Part shown: positions 17,808 to 25,530 of the stretch, in pieces | How the letters are laid out: the number at the start of each line of letters is the position of its first letter | Numbering within the stretch: position 1 is the first letter of the stretch | Assembly (NCBI GenBank): GCA_023390335.1 | Contig: JAEWCZ010000024.1 | Span: 186,001-250,000, forward strand | DNA length: 64,000 nt | Direction: 5' to 3' | Source: Bacillota bacterium | GTDB taxonomy: Bacteria > Bacillota > Clostridia > Acetivibrionales > DSM-1351 | Made by a program: the position numbers and the translations under genes | The notes under the pieces: model-generated | What the model saw: the letters and a program-made list of their open reading frames with translations, nothing else | The model's database searches: none | Told to the model about the DNA's origin: nothing

Positions 17808-18372
17808 AATAACGTTCCGCCAGCATTAACCAGTCATTGAGGAAGGTAGGATATAGGTTGGGACGTCTTCTTATGGCAAGAGGATGATAGGTAGCGGTTG
17901 TGGTATATCCTCTCACGGAATGCCATAAACCTCTTAGGTTTTTGACCTCTGCATCCTTTTCTCCAAAAAACCACTGTGTGGCTATGTTGCCGAGGCATAA
18001 AACAAACATGGGCTTCTGTCGATCAATTTGTTCCACAAGATATTCCATGCAGACACTTCTTGCTGTTTCTTTGTTGTAGCGTCGTAAAGGACGGCATTTC
18101 AAAACATATGTTACATATAAATCCTTCATCTGAAGGCCGGTTTCAAAAACTGCACGTTGAAGGGTCTGTCTGGTGCCACAGACAAATTCTGCACCTGACT
18201 TATCCTCACGAGCTCCCGGATTATCCAGTAATACAAGTATTGGAGCTTTTGGGTTGCCTTCGCCCCATATAATTCGGGATCTCTGGCAGTGTAATTCACA
18301 TTTCTGACAGTTGGCTGCTTGCTCGGGTACTTTTTCTTCCGGCCAAATAACAGGTGAAAAATCTTGACTCAT
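17788..18372 (-). CDS. Uracil-DNA glycosylase family protein (Fe-S, family 4-like)
   Basis: A 194 aa protein with N-terminal CQKCELHC and later KCRPLRRYNKETARSVC, supplying the cysteines of a 4Fe-4S cluster as in family 4 glycosylases. The active-site loop is degenerate (LLDNPGAREDKSGAEFVCGT where family 4 enzymes usually have GEAPGxxED). The second motif is YHPLAIRRRPNLYP. These enzymes remove uracil from DNA for base-excision repair. The altered first motif leaves some doubt about specificity. Confidence 0.8.
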   Translation of the reverse strand: MSQDFSPVIWPEEKVPEQAANCQKCELHCQRSRIIWGEGNPKAPILVLLDNPGAREDKSGAEFVCGTRQTLQRAVFETGLQMKDLYVTYVLKCRPLRRYNKETARSVCMEYLVEQIDRQKPMFVLCLGNIATQWFFGEKDAEVKNLRGLWHSVRGYTTTATYHPLAIRRRPNLYPTFLNDWLMLAERYFKEILN

Positions 18373-18432
18373 ATGCGTTTCTCCTTATATTAAGTATTGC
18401 CAATAACAGATTTTATATGAACGGTAAAAGTG

Positions 18433-18739
18433 GGGCTATTGCAAAACAGAAAGTTTTTCATGTTTTAACATCGGTACTCCCGTATAAAATTATATCAATG
18501 TTTGCTTCCAAGATATTTGCAAAAGTTTCTAGCGGCTCATCTTAGGATATTTTACCGTCGCTCACATTCATCGTCCATGATTCATTGTGTCGCTAAAACC
18601 TACATCGTGTAGGTTTCCCGGTAAAATATCCGTATTCGCCGAGAAACAACTGCAAATATCTTTAACCAAGCTTACATTGATATAATTAATACTCGCGTAC
18701 TTTTTAAAAAAGATAAAAACTTATTATGCGGCAGCCCCC
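18433..18739. mobile_element. MITE-like foldback element, copy A
   Basis: A non-coding element of about 305 bases with long imperfect terminal inverted repeats. The left end begins GGGCTATTGCAAAACAG and the right end, reverse-complemented, begins GGGGGCTGCCGCATAATA. Shared inner blocks are TATAAAATTATATCAATG and AGATATTTGCA near each end. A hairpin AAACCTAC/TGTAGGTTT sits in the middle, flanked by GGATATTTTACCG and its complement. No transposase frame fits. Two relatives lie at 32043 and 37799. It fills the space between the glycosylase and ABC-F genes. Confidence 0.78.
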
Positions 18740-18751
18740 TTTTAGAATAAC

Positions 18752-20218
18752 TTACAGGTGGACAATCTTTGTGGCAATATTATTGCAAAACTCGATATCA
18801 TGTTCTACAAAAAGAATCGTGGGCTGATGCTCCAAAAGCAGTTCTTCAATCTGCATACGTGAAATTACATCGATAAAATTCAGCGGTTCGTCCCAGATAT
18901 GCAAGTGTGCCTTATCACAAAGGCTTTTAGCTATCAATACCTTTTTCTTTTGTCCTCCGCTGAAATCAGAAATATCTTTCTCAAACTGAACTCTGGAAAA
19001 ATCAAGCTTCCTTAAAATAGCTTTGAACAGACTCTCGTCAATTTCGTTGGCTCTTGCATAGTCGCTCAAATTTCCGTAAAGATGGGCGGTATTCTGGGAT
19101 ACATAGGAAATCCTTAGTTGGTTTGACTTCCTCATAGTCCCGGTATAATTAATTTCCTCACCGCAGATAAGCTTTATAATACTTGATTTGCCCGAACCGT
19201 TTTTACCCATTAGAGATATTCTATCCCCTTGCTCTATGGTGAAGGTCACATTATCACAAGCTGTTTTATCACCATAGAATATAGAGACATTTTCCAAATC
19301 AACAAGCCTGTCAGTATGAAAACTCAGTTGTGAAATTTTTAGCTTTTCTGAGCTTTCAATATTTTTAAGGAGCTTAGATTTATCTTCTATTGCCGATTGC
19401 TGTCTTTCTTGAATAACTTTTGAACGGCTCATCATTTTGGCAGCCTTATGGCCTATGAAGCCTCTGTCAGGTGCGTGAGTACCAATCTTTGACTTTTCAG
19501 TCTTATCTGACCATTCAGATGTCCGCTTTGCCGCTTCTGACAGTCTCTTGATATTTTTTTTCAGCTTATCGTTTTCCGCACGTTCATAGCTATCCTGCAT
19601 CTCTTTGTTTTCCCACCAGGAAGAGAAATTTCCTTTCTGAATTTCAATATTAGTTTTGTTAATAGAAAGGACATGGTCAATACAATTATCAAGGAAAGCT
19701 CTGTCATGAGATACCAAAATAAACCCGTGCTTTGTACGAAGATAGTCGCTTACAACCTGTCTGGCATTTATATCCAGATGATTTGTGGGCTCATCAATAA
19801 GCAAGAAACTGTTTTCTTTCAGAAAAAGTGTTGCAAGCAGAACCTTTGTCTGTTCTCCATTGGACAGAGTGTGAAAAGGCCTGTATAAGACATCATCTTC
19901 AACCTCCAATAGGGATAGCTCACGCATAACCTCCCAGAGAACATAATTGGGGAAAACTTCTTCAATAACATCTATAGTATTGTTTTCCTTGTTTTTCACC
20001 TCGTAAGGAAAATATTCAAAGGGAATTTTTGACGAAATACTACCGCTGTATTCATATTTGCCCAGCAGGAGATTGAGAAATGTAGTTTTTCCCCTGCCAT
20101 TCCTCCCTGTAAAGCCCAGCTTCCAATCAGTATCTATCTGGAAGCTTACATTTTCAAATATATTATCATAACTGCCATCATAGGCAAAAGTAAGATTAGT
20201 AACATTAATTAAAGACAT
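18752..20218 (-). CDS. ABC-F family ATPase, antibiotic-resistance type (Lsa/Vga/CplR-like)
   Basis: A 488 aa protein with two ABC domains and no membrane segment. First domain: Walker A GRNGRGKTT (about 38-46), signature LSNGEQ, Walker B LLIDEPTNHLD. Second: GKNGSGKSS, FSGGQKKK, HIWDEPLNFID. The linker is long and charged (residues about 200-290), as in ABC-F proteins that bind the ribosome and displace lincosamides, pleuromutilins and streptogramin A. ATG 20218 follows GGAGGG; upstream in-frame codons overlap the leader. A leader ORF and terminator precede it, as in drug-inducible members. The resistance spectrum is inferred. Confidence 0.85.
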   Translation of the reverse strand: MSLINVTNLTFAYDGSYDNIFENVSFQIDTDWKLGFTGRNGRGKTTFLNLLLGKYEYSGSISSKIPFEYFPYEVKNKENNTIDVIEEVFPNYVLWEVMRELSLLEVEDDVLYRPFHTLSNGEQTKVLLATLFLKENSFLLIDEPTNHLDINARQVVSDYLRTKHGFILVSHDRAFLDNCIDHVLSINKTNIEIQKGNFSSWWENKEMQDSYERAENDKLKKNIKRLSEAAKRTSEWSDKTEKSKIGTHAPDRGFIGHKAAKMMSRSKVIQERQQSAIEDKSKLLKNIESSEKLKISQLSFHTDRLVDLENVSIFYGDKTACDNVTFTIEQGDRISLMGKNGSGKSSIIKLICGEEINYTGTMRKSNQLRISYVSQNTAHLYGNLSDYARANEIDESLFKAILRKLDFSRVQFEKDISDFSGGQKKKVLIAKSLCDKAHLHIWDEPLNFIDVISRMQIEELLLEHQPTILFVEHDIEFCNNIATKIVHL

Positions 20219-20237
20219 AAAAAATACCCTCCTGTAC

Positions 20238-20282
20238 AAAAAAAATATGAGCTGCAAGAAAGTTAGTTTTTCCGCAGCTCAT
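20238..20282 (-). terminator. Attenuator terminator in the ABC-F leader
   Basis: On the minus strand, ATGAGCTGC (20282-20274) pairs with GCAGCTCAT (20255-20247), followed by T8, only 20 bases before the ABC-F start codon. The loop segment 20265-20254 is the exact complement of GCAAGAAAGTTA at 20366-20355, giving a 12-bp alternative stem that would break the terminator. Confidence 0.85.
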
Positions 20283-20374
20283 AAAAATACAGCAAGGCCC
20301 GGTCTACCGGAGACAGGGAACAAAGAATATACCGAATGAGCTAAAAAGAATAAGTAACTTTCTTGCGTGAACAT
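20279..20374 (-). CDS. 31-codon leader peptide of the ABC-F attenuator
   Basis: An ATG (20374) opens a 31-codon frame beginning MFTQESYLFFLAHSV and ending GRPGLAVFL, whose TGA stop (20281-20279) lies inside the first arm of the attenuator terminator. Codons 3-7 contain the antiterminator arm. The placement fits translation-coupled attenuation, where a drug-stalled ribosome would alter folding and allow read-through. A good ribosome binding site is not evident (GGGAG is 17 bases upstream), so the exact start could differ. Confidence 0.55.
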   Translation of the reverse strand: MFTQESYLFFLAHSVYSLFPVSGRPGLAVFL

Positions 20375-20478
20375 AACAAAACAAGGGATTACTCCCACAA
20401 ATATAATTGCTTAGTTATGTTTAAAATCAGCAAGAATAATTACTTCATCTTTTCAACTCCAATCATTTATTTGTAAAT

Positions 20479-20507
20479 AGAATAACATACACACATCTAT
20501 AATTCAA
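20479..20507 (-). promoter_or_regulatory. Probable promoter of the ABC-F leader transcript
   Basis: On the minus strand, TTGAAT (20507-20502), a 17-base spacer and TATTCT (20484-20479) make a fair sigma-A promoter. It would give a leader of about 250 nt before the ABC-F start. Confidence 0.45.
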
Positions 20508-20639
20508 TAAGTTAACAACTTTAAATTGCAGGTAGATATTGCTGGAGGATTTATTGAACCAAAAGTAGAATATGCAAATAAATACATTTAATGTATACTA
20601 AACAAGCAATTAACAAAATTGTAAGAAGGACGTGGTATC

Positions 20640-22193
20640 ATGAAAAAAACAAGTCAAAAGGCTCTTGTCTTTTTAACAATTATCGCTCTAATCTGCTCTA
20701 TCACAAGTAATATTTCACTTTCCAATGCCGCTGTAGCAACGGATATATACGGGGACTTGAACAGTGATGGTAGTGTTGACGGACTTGACTTCGCAGCATT
20801 TAAAATTTATTTATTAGACAACGACAGAGGCTTCCCGGGAGATGACCGCTTTAAGTATGCTGATTTAAACGGGGATGGGGTTGTTGATGTTCTGGATTAT
20901 GCTTTGCTGAAAAGCTATATACTTGGAATTATTAACAAATTTCCTGTGGAATCAATTAGCAATGTAAAAATTCCTTGGGACTGGGCAGGAATTGTGGGTA
21001 CGGGACAAAGCCTTTCGGTTGGTGCGGAAGGGAACCCTACGGTCACAACACAGCAGCCCTTTAACAATCTGAAACTTTCATTGGAAAAGGTTATGGTTCC
21101 GCCATTTGAACCCAATAATAGCTTGTTTAAGATGATTCCTCTGATTGAGCCTGTAAGGGAATACGGCTATTACTATGGAGGTGCTTATCCGGGGAACATA
21201 TTCGGAGAAACTCCACATTCAGCGATGGCTAACCAAATAACATCTTTGGTAAGAAATGCTTCGGGAAAAGACTATGTTTCGGTACACACTGCGGTTGGTG
21301 AAACAGGACAAGGTATAGTTGCCCTCAGCAAAGGTGCTCCCGGAACCACTTATTCAGGACGTGCATATGCAGCCACTTTATTTGAAGTCCAGGCCATAAA
21401 ACGCCTTGCACAGCAGGCGGGCAAAACCTATGGAGTAGGAGCTGTTATAATGACTCATGGTGAAAGCGATTCAGGCAACACAAACTATGAAAATCAGCTA
21501 CATACACTATGGGCTGACTACAATCAGGATATTAAGGCTATTACCGGACAGACCCAGAACATACCTATGTTAATTGTTCAGCAGAACTCATGCGGAAGTA
21601 TCGGAACTTCTACATCTACACTGGTGCAATGGAAGGCAGGCTTGGATTACCCGGGAGATATGGTTTGCGTGGGGCCAAACTATCAAAGACAATATGCCGC
21701 TGACGGAGTACATTTAACAGCAAACGGGTATCAGCAGTTAGGAGAGCAGTATGCAAAGGTTTATTACGAAAGAATAGTCCTTGGGCATGACTGGCAACCT
21801 CTGCAGCCTACAGGAGTAGAAAGAAGTGGGAATAGCATTACAGTGAGATTCCATGTGCCTGCCGGACCTTTGGTTTGGGATACTTCTCTGCCTGAACCTA
21901 ATCAAAGCACCCTAACAGAATGGAAAAACGGAAAAGGCTTTGAAGTGTACACACAAAGTAAGAGAATAACCATCCAATCAGTTGAAATAACAGGTGACTC
22001 AGTGAAAATAACCTGTGACGAAGAAATACCGTCAACAGGAGTTAAGGTCGGATATGCTTTAACCGCCGGAACAAATAGAACAGGAGGAACTTGCAGATGG
22101 GGACTTCTGCGGGATTCAGACCCACTTGTGGGGTATAACAGCGGAAAGCCCCTTCCGAACTTCTGTGTAGCATTTGAAATGGCAGTACCCTAA
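20640..22193 (+). CDS. Cellulosomal esterase: signal peptide, type I dockerin, SGNH/sialate-esterase-like domain
   Basis: A 517 aa secreted protein. A signal peptide (1-30, ending LSNAAVA) leads straight into a type I dockerin (about 37-97) with two calcium-binding repeats, DLNSDGSVDGLDFAAFK and DLNGDGVVDVLDYALLK, which would dock it onto scaffoldin cohesins. The catalytic part is SGNH-like: block I GTGQSLS (Ser124), HGESDSG in the middle, and DGVHLTANG (Asp355, His358). It resembles carbohydrate acetyl esterases. A beta-rich C-terminal part (about 390-517) follows. The dockerin is N-terminal, whereas most cellulosomal enzymes carry it at the C-terminus. Confidence 0.88.
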   Translation: MKKTSQKALVFLTIIALICSITSNISLSNAAVATDIYGDLNSDGSVDGLDFAAFKIYLLDNDRGFPGDDRFKYADLNGDGVVDVLDYALLKSYILGIINKFPVESISNVKIPWDWAGIVGTGQSLSVGAEGNPTVTTQQPFNNLKLSLEKVMVPPFEPNNSLFKMIPLIEPVREYGYYYGGAYPGNIFGETPHSAMANQITSLVRNASGKDYVSVHTAVGETGQGIVALSKGAPGTTYSGRAYAATLFEVQAIKRLAQQAGKTYGVGAVIMTHGESDSGNTNYENQLHTLWADYNQDIKAITGQTQNIPMLIVQQNSCGSIGTSTSTLVQWKAGLDYPGDMVCVGPNYQRQYAADGVHLTANGYQQLGEQYAKVYYERIVLGHDWQPLQPTGVERSGNSITVRFHVPAGPLVWDTSLPEPNQSTLTEWKNGKGFEVYTQSKRITIQSVEITGDSVKITCDEEIPSTGVKVGYALTAGTNRTGGTCRWGLLRDSDPLVGYNSGKPLPNFCVAFEMAVP

Positions 22194-22209
22194 AGTTATC
22201 ATGCTTAAC

Positions 22210-23187
22210 TTATTTAATAATATATTTTTCGGTAAATTCTTTTACCTTGGCAATATAACCACCGGGGTCTGCATCTAATGCAGCTCCGTGGCCGGCACCG
22301 GAAACGATGAAAAGATCTTTTTCACTGCTGCATGCCTCAAACAACTGATTTACCATGCTGGTAGGCACGAATTCATCATTGCCGCCATGAATAAAAAGTG
22401 TAGGGGTTTTGCTCTTTTTAACCTGTTTAAGAGCAGAAGCTTCACCAAATGTAAACCCTGCCTTTATTTTAGTAATAAAACTTGTGACATTCAGCAGAGG
22501 AAAAGATGGAAGGTTATACATTCTTTTCATTTGATATGAGAGTTCCTCCTTCACCGACGTATATGCGCAGTCAGACACAATAGCTTTTACATTTGAGGGA
22601 AGGTTCTCTCCGCTGGTCATGAGAACCGTTGCCCCTCCCATGGAAACACCATGAAGAACTATTTGAGTGTCAGGTCCTGTTTTTTTAATAACGTAATCAA
22701 TCCACTTTAAATAATCTTTCCTGTCAACCCAGCCAAACCCTATATAATTTCCTTCACTGCTTCCGTGTCCTCTGCTATCAGGCAACAGAACGTTGTATCC
22801 CAGCATATGATACATTTTGGCATATAATCCCATCCACAGTCCCTGTGAGGAATAACCGTGGGACAGTATAGCAGTTTTCATTGAAGGAGCTTCAGCACTA
22901 ATATAATATCCCTTTAACTTCAAACCGTCATAGGATATCATATCAACCATCTCATAGGCCTGTCTGCTCAACCAATCCACATCATCTATTAGTTCTGATG
23001 AGTTTTTTTGGAGCGTAATCTCCGCGTTTACAACCACAGACTTTTTTAGTGCCGCATCTTGAGCAAGAAATGTCTTTTTTGTACGGGCAACGGAGATGTC
23101 ATAAAAATAAAAACCTGCAACCAAAACTACAATAAATGCTATCAATATAAGCGCAAAGCAAACTTTTACAAAATTCTTCATAGACAT
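22210..23187 (-). CDS. Membrane-anchored alpha/beta hydrolase
   Basis: A 325 aa protein with one N-terminal membrane helix (residues about 8-31) and a hydrolase domain probably facing outward. Motifs are LSHGYSSQG (oxyanion side), GHGSSEG, the nucleophile elbow HGVSMGGA, acid NDEFVP and base GAGHGAA. It resembles the YqkD/BAAT-like serine hydrolases. No substrate can be assigned. It is divergent from the tetR-like gene, with about 255 bases between them. Confidence 0.83.
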   Translation of the reverse strand: MSMKNFVKVCFALILIAFIVVLVAGFYFYDISVARTKKTFLAQDAALKKSVVVNAEITLQKNSSELIDDVDWLSRQAYEMVDMISYDGLKLKGYYISAEAPSMKTAILSHGYSSQGLWMGLYAKMYHMLGYNVLLPDSRGHGSSEGNYIGFGWVDRKDYLKWIDYVIKKTGPDTQIVLHGVSMGGATVLMTSGENLPSNVKAIVSDCAYTSVKEELSYQMKRMYNLPSFPLLNVTSFITKIKAGFTFGEASALKQVKKSKTPTLFIHGGNDEFVPTSMVNQLFEACSSEKDLFIVSGAGHGAALDADPGGYIAKVKEFTEKYIIK

Positions 23188-23365
23188 CTCCCACTAAATC
23201 CCAACCGATATCAGATAAATTTATTAGAAAGTGAACAAAATTATGACACGCAAAATAAATCAAATAAAAATACAAATTGCACTATACATAATTATACACG
23301 ACAATGCCTCAACAGTGCAATAAACATACCTTTCCAGCTATATTAAATGAGCATAAATAAACTTA

Positions 23366-23422
23366 TTGACAATAGCTTCAATAAAGATTACAATGAGTAA
23401 GTAGTCAATGAGTGACAACTCA
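23366..23422 (+). promoter_or_regulatory. Promoter and candidate TetR operator
   Basis: TTGACA (23366-23371), 17 bases, TACAAT (23389-23394). Just after lie two CAATGAGT copies (23391, 23406) and the palindrome TGAGTGACAACTCA (23409-23422). The place is right for autoregulation by the TetR-type protein encoded 20 bases downstream. Confidence 0.65.
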
Positions 23423-23442
23423 ATGTAAAAGGAAGTGATTAA

Positions 23443-24030
23443 GTGAAAGAAAACAAGAGACAGATACAAAAAAATTCAACAAAAAAAAAGATTATTGAAG
23501 CAGCGGTCAAACAATTTGCCATAAATGGTCTGACCACCACACGTACAGCAGATGTTGCAGGAGAAGCAGGTGTGTCCCACGGAACAATATTTGCACACTT
23601 TCATACTCAGGAAGAGCTTTTGACTGCAGTCATAGAAGACGTAGGAGAGAGAATTAACACACGTCTCCACGAGGTTGCCGGTGGTCAAAAGGGCTTTGGT
23701 CTTGCTCTTAAAGCTCATATAGATGTATTAACAGAATTTGAGCCCTTTTATACAAGACTGGTAATTGAAAACAGACTGCTGCCGAAAGAGGCCAGAGATA
23801 CTTTTTTGATGCTTCAGTCAACTGTATCCTTTCATCTTAGTCAGGCAATCGAAAAGGAAGTGGAGGCTGGCAGTATTAAAAAGCTTCCTCAAGATATGGT
23901 TTTCAATGGATGGATAGGCCTTGTTCATTATTATATTACCAACAGCGACCTGTTTTCACAGGATGCTTCTGTTTTAAGGGCTTACGGAGAAAAAATGATT
24001 GAATTCTATATTAATATGATAAAAATATAA
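23443..24030 (+). CDS. TetR/AcrR-family transcriptional regulator
   Basis: A 195 aa repressor. The N-terminal helix-turn-helix (about 15-60) reads KIIEAAVKQFAINGLTTTRT, then VAGEAGVSHGTIFAHF, the TetR recognition-helix pattern. The C-terminal helical domain binds an unknown ligand. The start is GTG, after GGAAGTGATT. It is followed 26 bases later by a zinc-ribbon gene, so the two are probably co-transcribed and autoregulated through the operator upstream. Confidence 0.92.
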   Translation: MKENKRQIQKNSTKKKIIEAAVKQFAINGLTTTRTADVAGEAGVSHGTIFAHFHTQEELLTAVIEDVGERINTRLHEVAGGQKGFGLALKAHIDVLTEFEPFYTRLVIENRLLPKEARDTFLMLQSTVSFHLSQAIEKEVEAGSIKKLPQDMVFNGWIGLVHYYITNSDLFSQDASVLRAYGEKMIEFYINMIKI

Positions 24031-24056
24031 ACAATAAAAGAGAGGATGATTTAAAC

Positions 24057-24296
24057 ATGAAAAAATGTATAGCTTGTGGTATGCCTATGCAAGAAGTTAC
24101 TGATTACGCATTAGGTGATGAGTCAAAAGATTATTGCAAATACTGCGCTAGGCCTGACGGCACCATGCAATCATACGAAGAAAAATTGGATTCCTTGACA
24201 AATTTCATAATCAAAACACAAGGCATAGATAAAAAGGCTGCCGTTTCTGCAGCAGAAGCAATGATGAAAAAACTTCCCGCTTGGCAAAATATGTAG
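24057..24296 (+). CDS. Small zinc-ribbon protein
   Basis: A 79 aa protein with MKKCIACGMPM at the start and YCKYCARPDGTMQSYEEKL after it. The four cysteines (CxxC...CxxC) form a zinc ribbon of the kind called putative zinc ribbon in clostridia. The C-terminal half is a single helix pair. It is second in an operon with the TetR-type gene. Its function is unknown. Confidence 0.75.
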   Translation: MKKCIACGMPMQEVTDYALGDESKDYCKYCARPDGTMQSYEEKLDSLTNFIIKTQGIDKKAAVSAAEAMMKKLPAWQNM

Positions 24297-24435
24297 TTTA
24301 TTTAAAATATTCATATTTTTTTCATACTTATTTAACTTTGTACCGATATAATATAAGTAGATACAATTTTGTCTATCAGTGTACGAATGGGATAGGTAAC
24401 TAGCCTATCGAATACAAAGGAGAGTACAAATAAGA

Positions 24436-25128
24436 ATGATAATGAAAAAAACCGCAACTATCAGTTCCTTAAACGGTTTGGAGCAATTATTTACGGGAGA
24501 AGATATCAACAGCCTTAAAAAGAGCTTTTTTGAAATGCAGCACTTATATCAATCAGCTATACGTGAGATAAGTACTAAATTAGAAATTCTGGATGATGAG
24601 TTTCAGGTTATACATAAAAGAAACCCCATACATCATATGCAAAGCCGTATAAAATCAATAAAAAGTATCTTTGGAAAACTTAGCAGAGGAGAACACGATA
24701 TAAGTCTTGAGTCGGCTAAAGCAAACCTTCATGATATAGCCGGAATAAGAGTAGTATGTTATTACATTGATGATATTTATATGATTGCAAAGATGCTTAC
24801 CCAGCAGGATGATATTGTTTTGCTACGGGTAACAGACTATATACAAAACCCAAAAGAGAATGGCTACCGCAGCTTACACCTGGTGGTATCAGTGCCGGTG
24901 TTCTTCTCTGACAGGAAGGAAATAGTACCTGTAGAGATACAGATAAGAACAATGGCAATGGATTTCTGGGCCAGTCTGGAGCATCAGCTCAGATACAAAA
25001 CAAATGACACCGTGCCGCTATCTGTAGCAAAAGAGCTGCAGGAATGTGCAGATACTATAGCAAAAACTGATCTGAAGATGCAAAGCATTTATAAATCAAT
25101 AGAAGAATTAAATAAAGGTGATCGATAG
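24436..25128 (+). CDS. Small alarmone synthetase, RelA/SpoT domain (RelQ/YjbM-like)
   Basis: A 230 aa single-domain (p)ppGpp synthetase. Motifs are HHMQSRIKSIKSIFGKL, HDIAGIRVVCYYIDDIY (about 96-112), DYIQNPKENGYRSLHLVV (synthetase core) and VPVEIQIRTMAMDFWASLEH with the catalytic Glu. It lacks the hydrolase, TGS and ACT domains of long RSH proteins, which fits RelQ-type enzymes that transfer pyrophosphate from ATP to GTP/GDP. The start is taken at ATG 24436; a second Met two codons on is equally near the AAAGGAG site. A terminator follows at 25150. Confidence 0.9.
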   Translation: MIMKKTATISSLNGLEQLFTGEDINSLKKSFFEMQHLYQSAIREISTKLEILDDEFQVIHKRNPIHHMQSRIKSIKSIFGKLSRGEHDISLESAKANLHDIAGIRVVCYYIDDIYMIAKMLTQQDDIVLLRVTDYIQNPKENGYRSLHLVVSVPVFFSDRKEIVPVEIQIRTMAMDFWASLEHQLRYKTNDTVPLSVAKELQECADTIAKTDLKMQSIYKSIEELNKGDR

Positions 25129-25149
25129 AAAGATGCTACTAAGAGGTCA

Positions 25150-25182
25150 AGCAGCTCGCATTAGGGCTGCTTTTTTATTTTA
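25150..25182 (+). terminator. Terminator after the alarmone synthetase gene
   Basis: Stem AGCAGC/GCTGCT with a loop of about 10 bases, followed by T-rich TTTTTTATTTT. Confidence 0.75.
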
Positions 25183-25530
25183 AAAAAATATAATAAATGT
25201 TCATAAACTAAAAATGGAAATTTATTCCGCGTGTTAACCTATAACCTTACCATAAATTATAAAAAATTATTTTATTTGTCAAATTATGACAAAAGGTTAT
25301 TTCTAAATATTACTCGATATTGTTAATAAATGACTAAAGTACTTGATAAATTACATCTAGTGAAGTATGATAGAATTGTAAAATCCAATGAGTATTTCAT
25401 ATTATTGGCTATTTTAAATACTCCGCTAATGTTCCACAGAATATATTATGTAATTATGGTACCAGAGACAAAGTAATTGTACAACACTTAAAATCGTTGT
25501 AATACAAGTTTAAATTGTGGAGGTAAGCAT
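25183..25530. other. AT-rich spacer before the chemoreceptor gene
   Basis: About 350 bases with no gene on either strand. It must hold the chemoreceptor promoter, but I see neither a clear sigma-A nor a sigma-D (TAAA...GCCGATAA) pair. The only firm signal is GTGGAGGTAAG directly before the ATG. Confidence 0.4.

Noticed and set aside
20440..20460. Two-codon frame (ATG AAG TAA) after GGAG in the ABC-F leader
   Set aside because: Too short to support by itself; mentioned only as a possible extra leader signal.
25183..25530. Sigma-D promoter before the chemoreceptor gene
   Set aside because: CGATAT is present near 25315 but no TAAA lies at the required distance.
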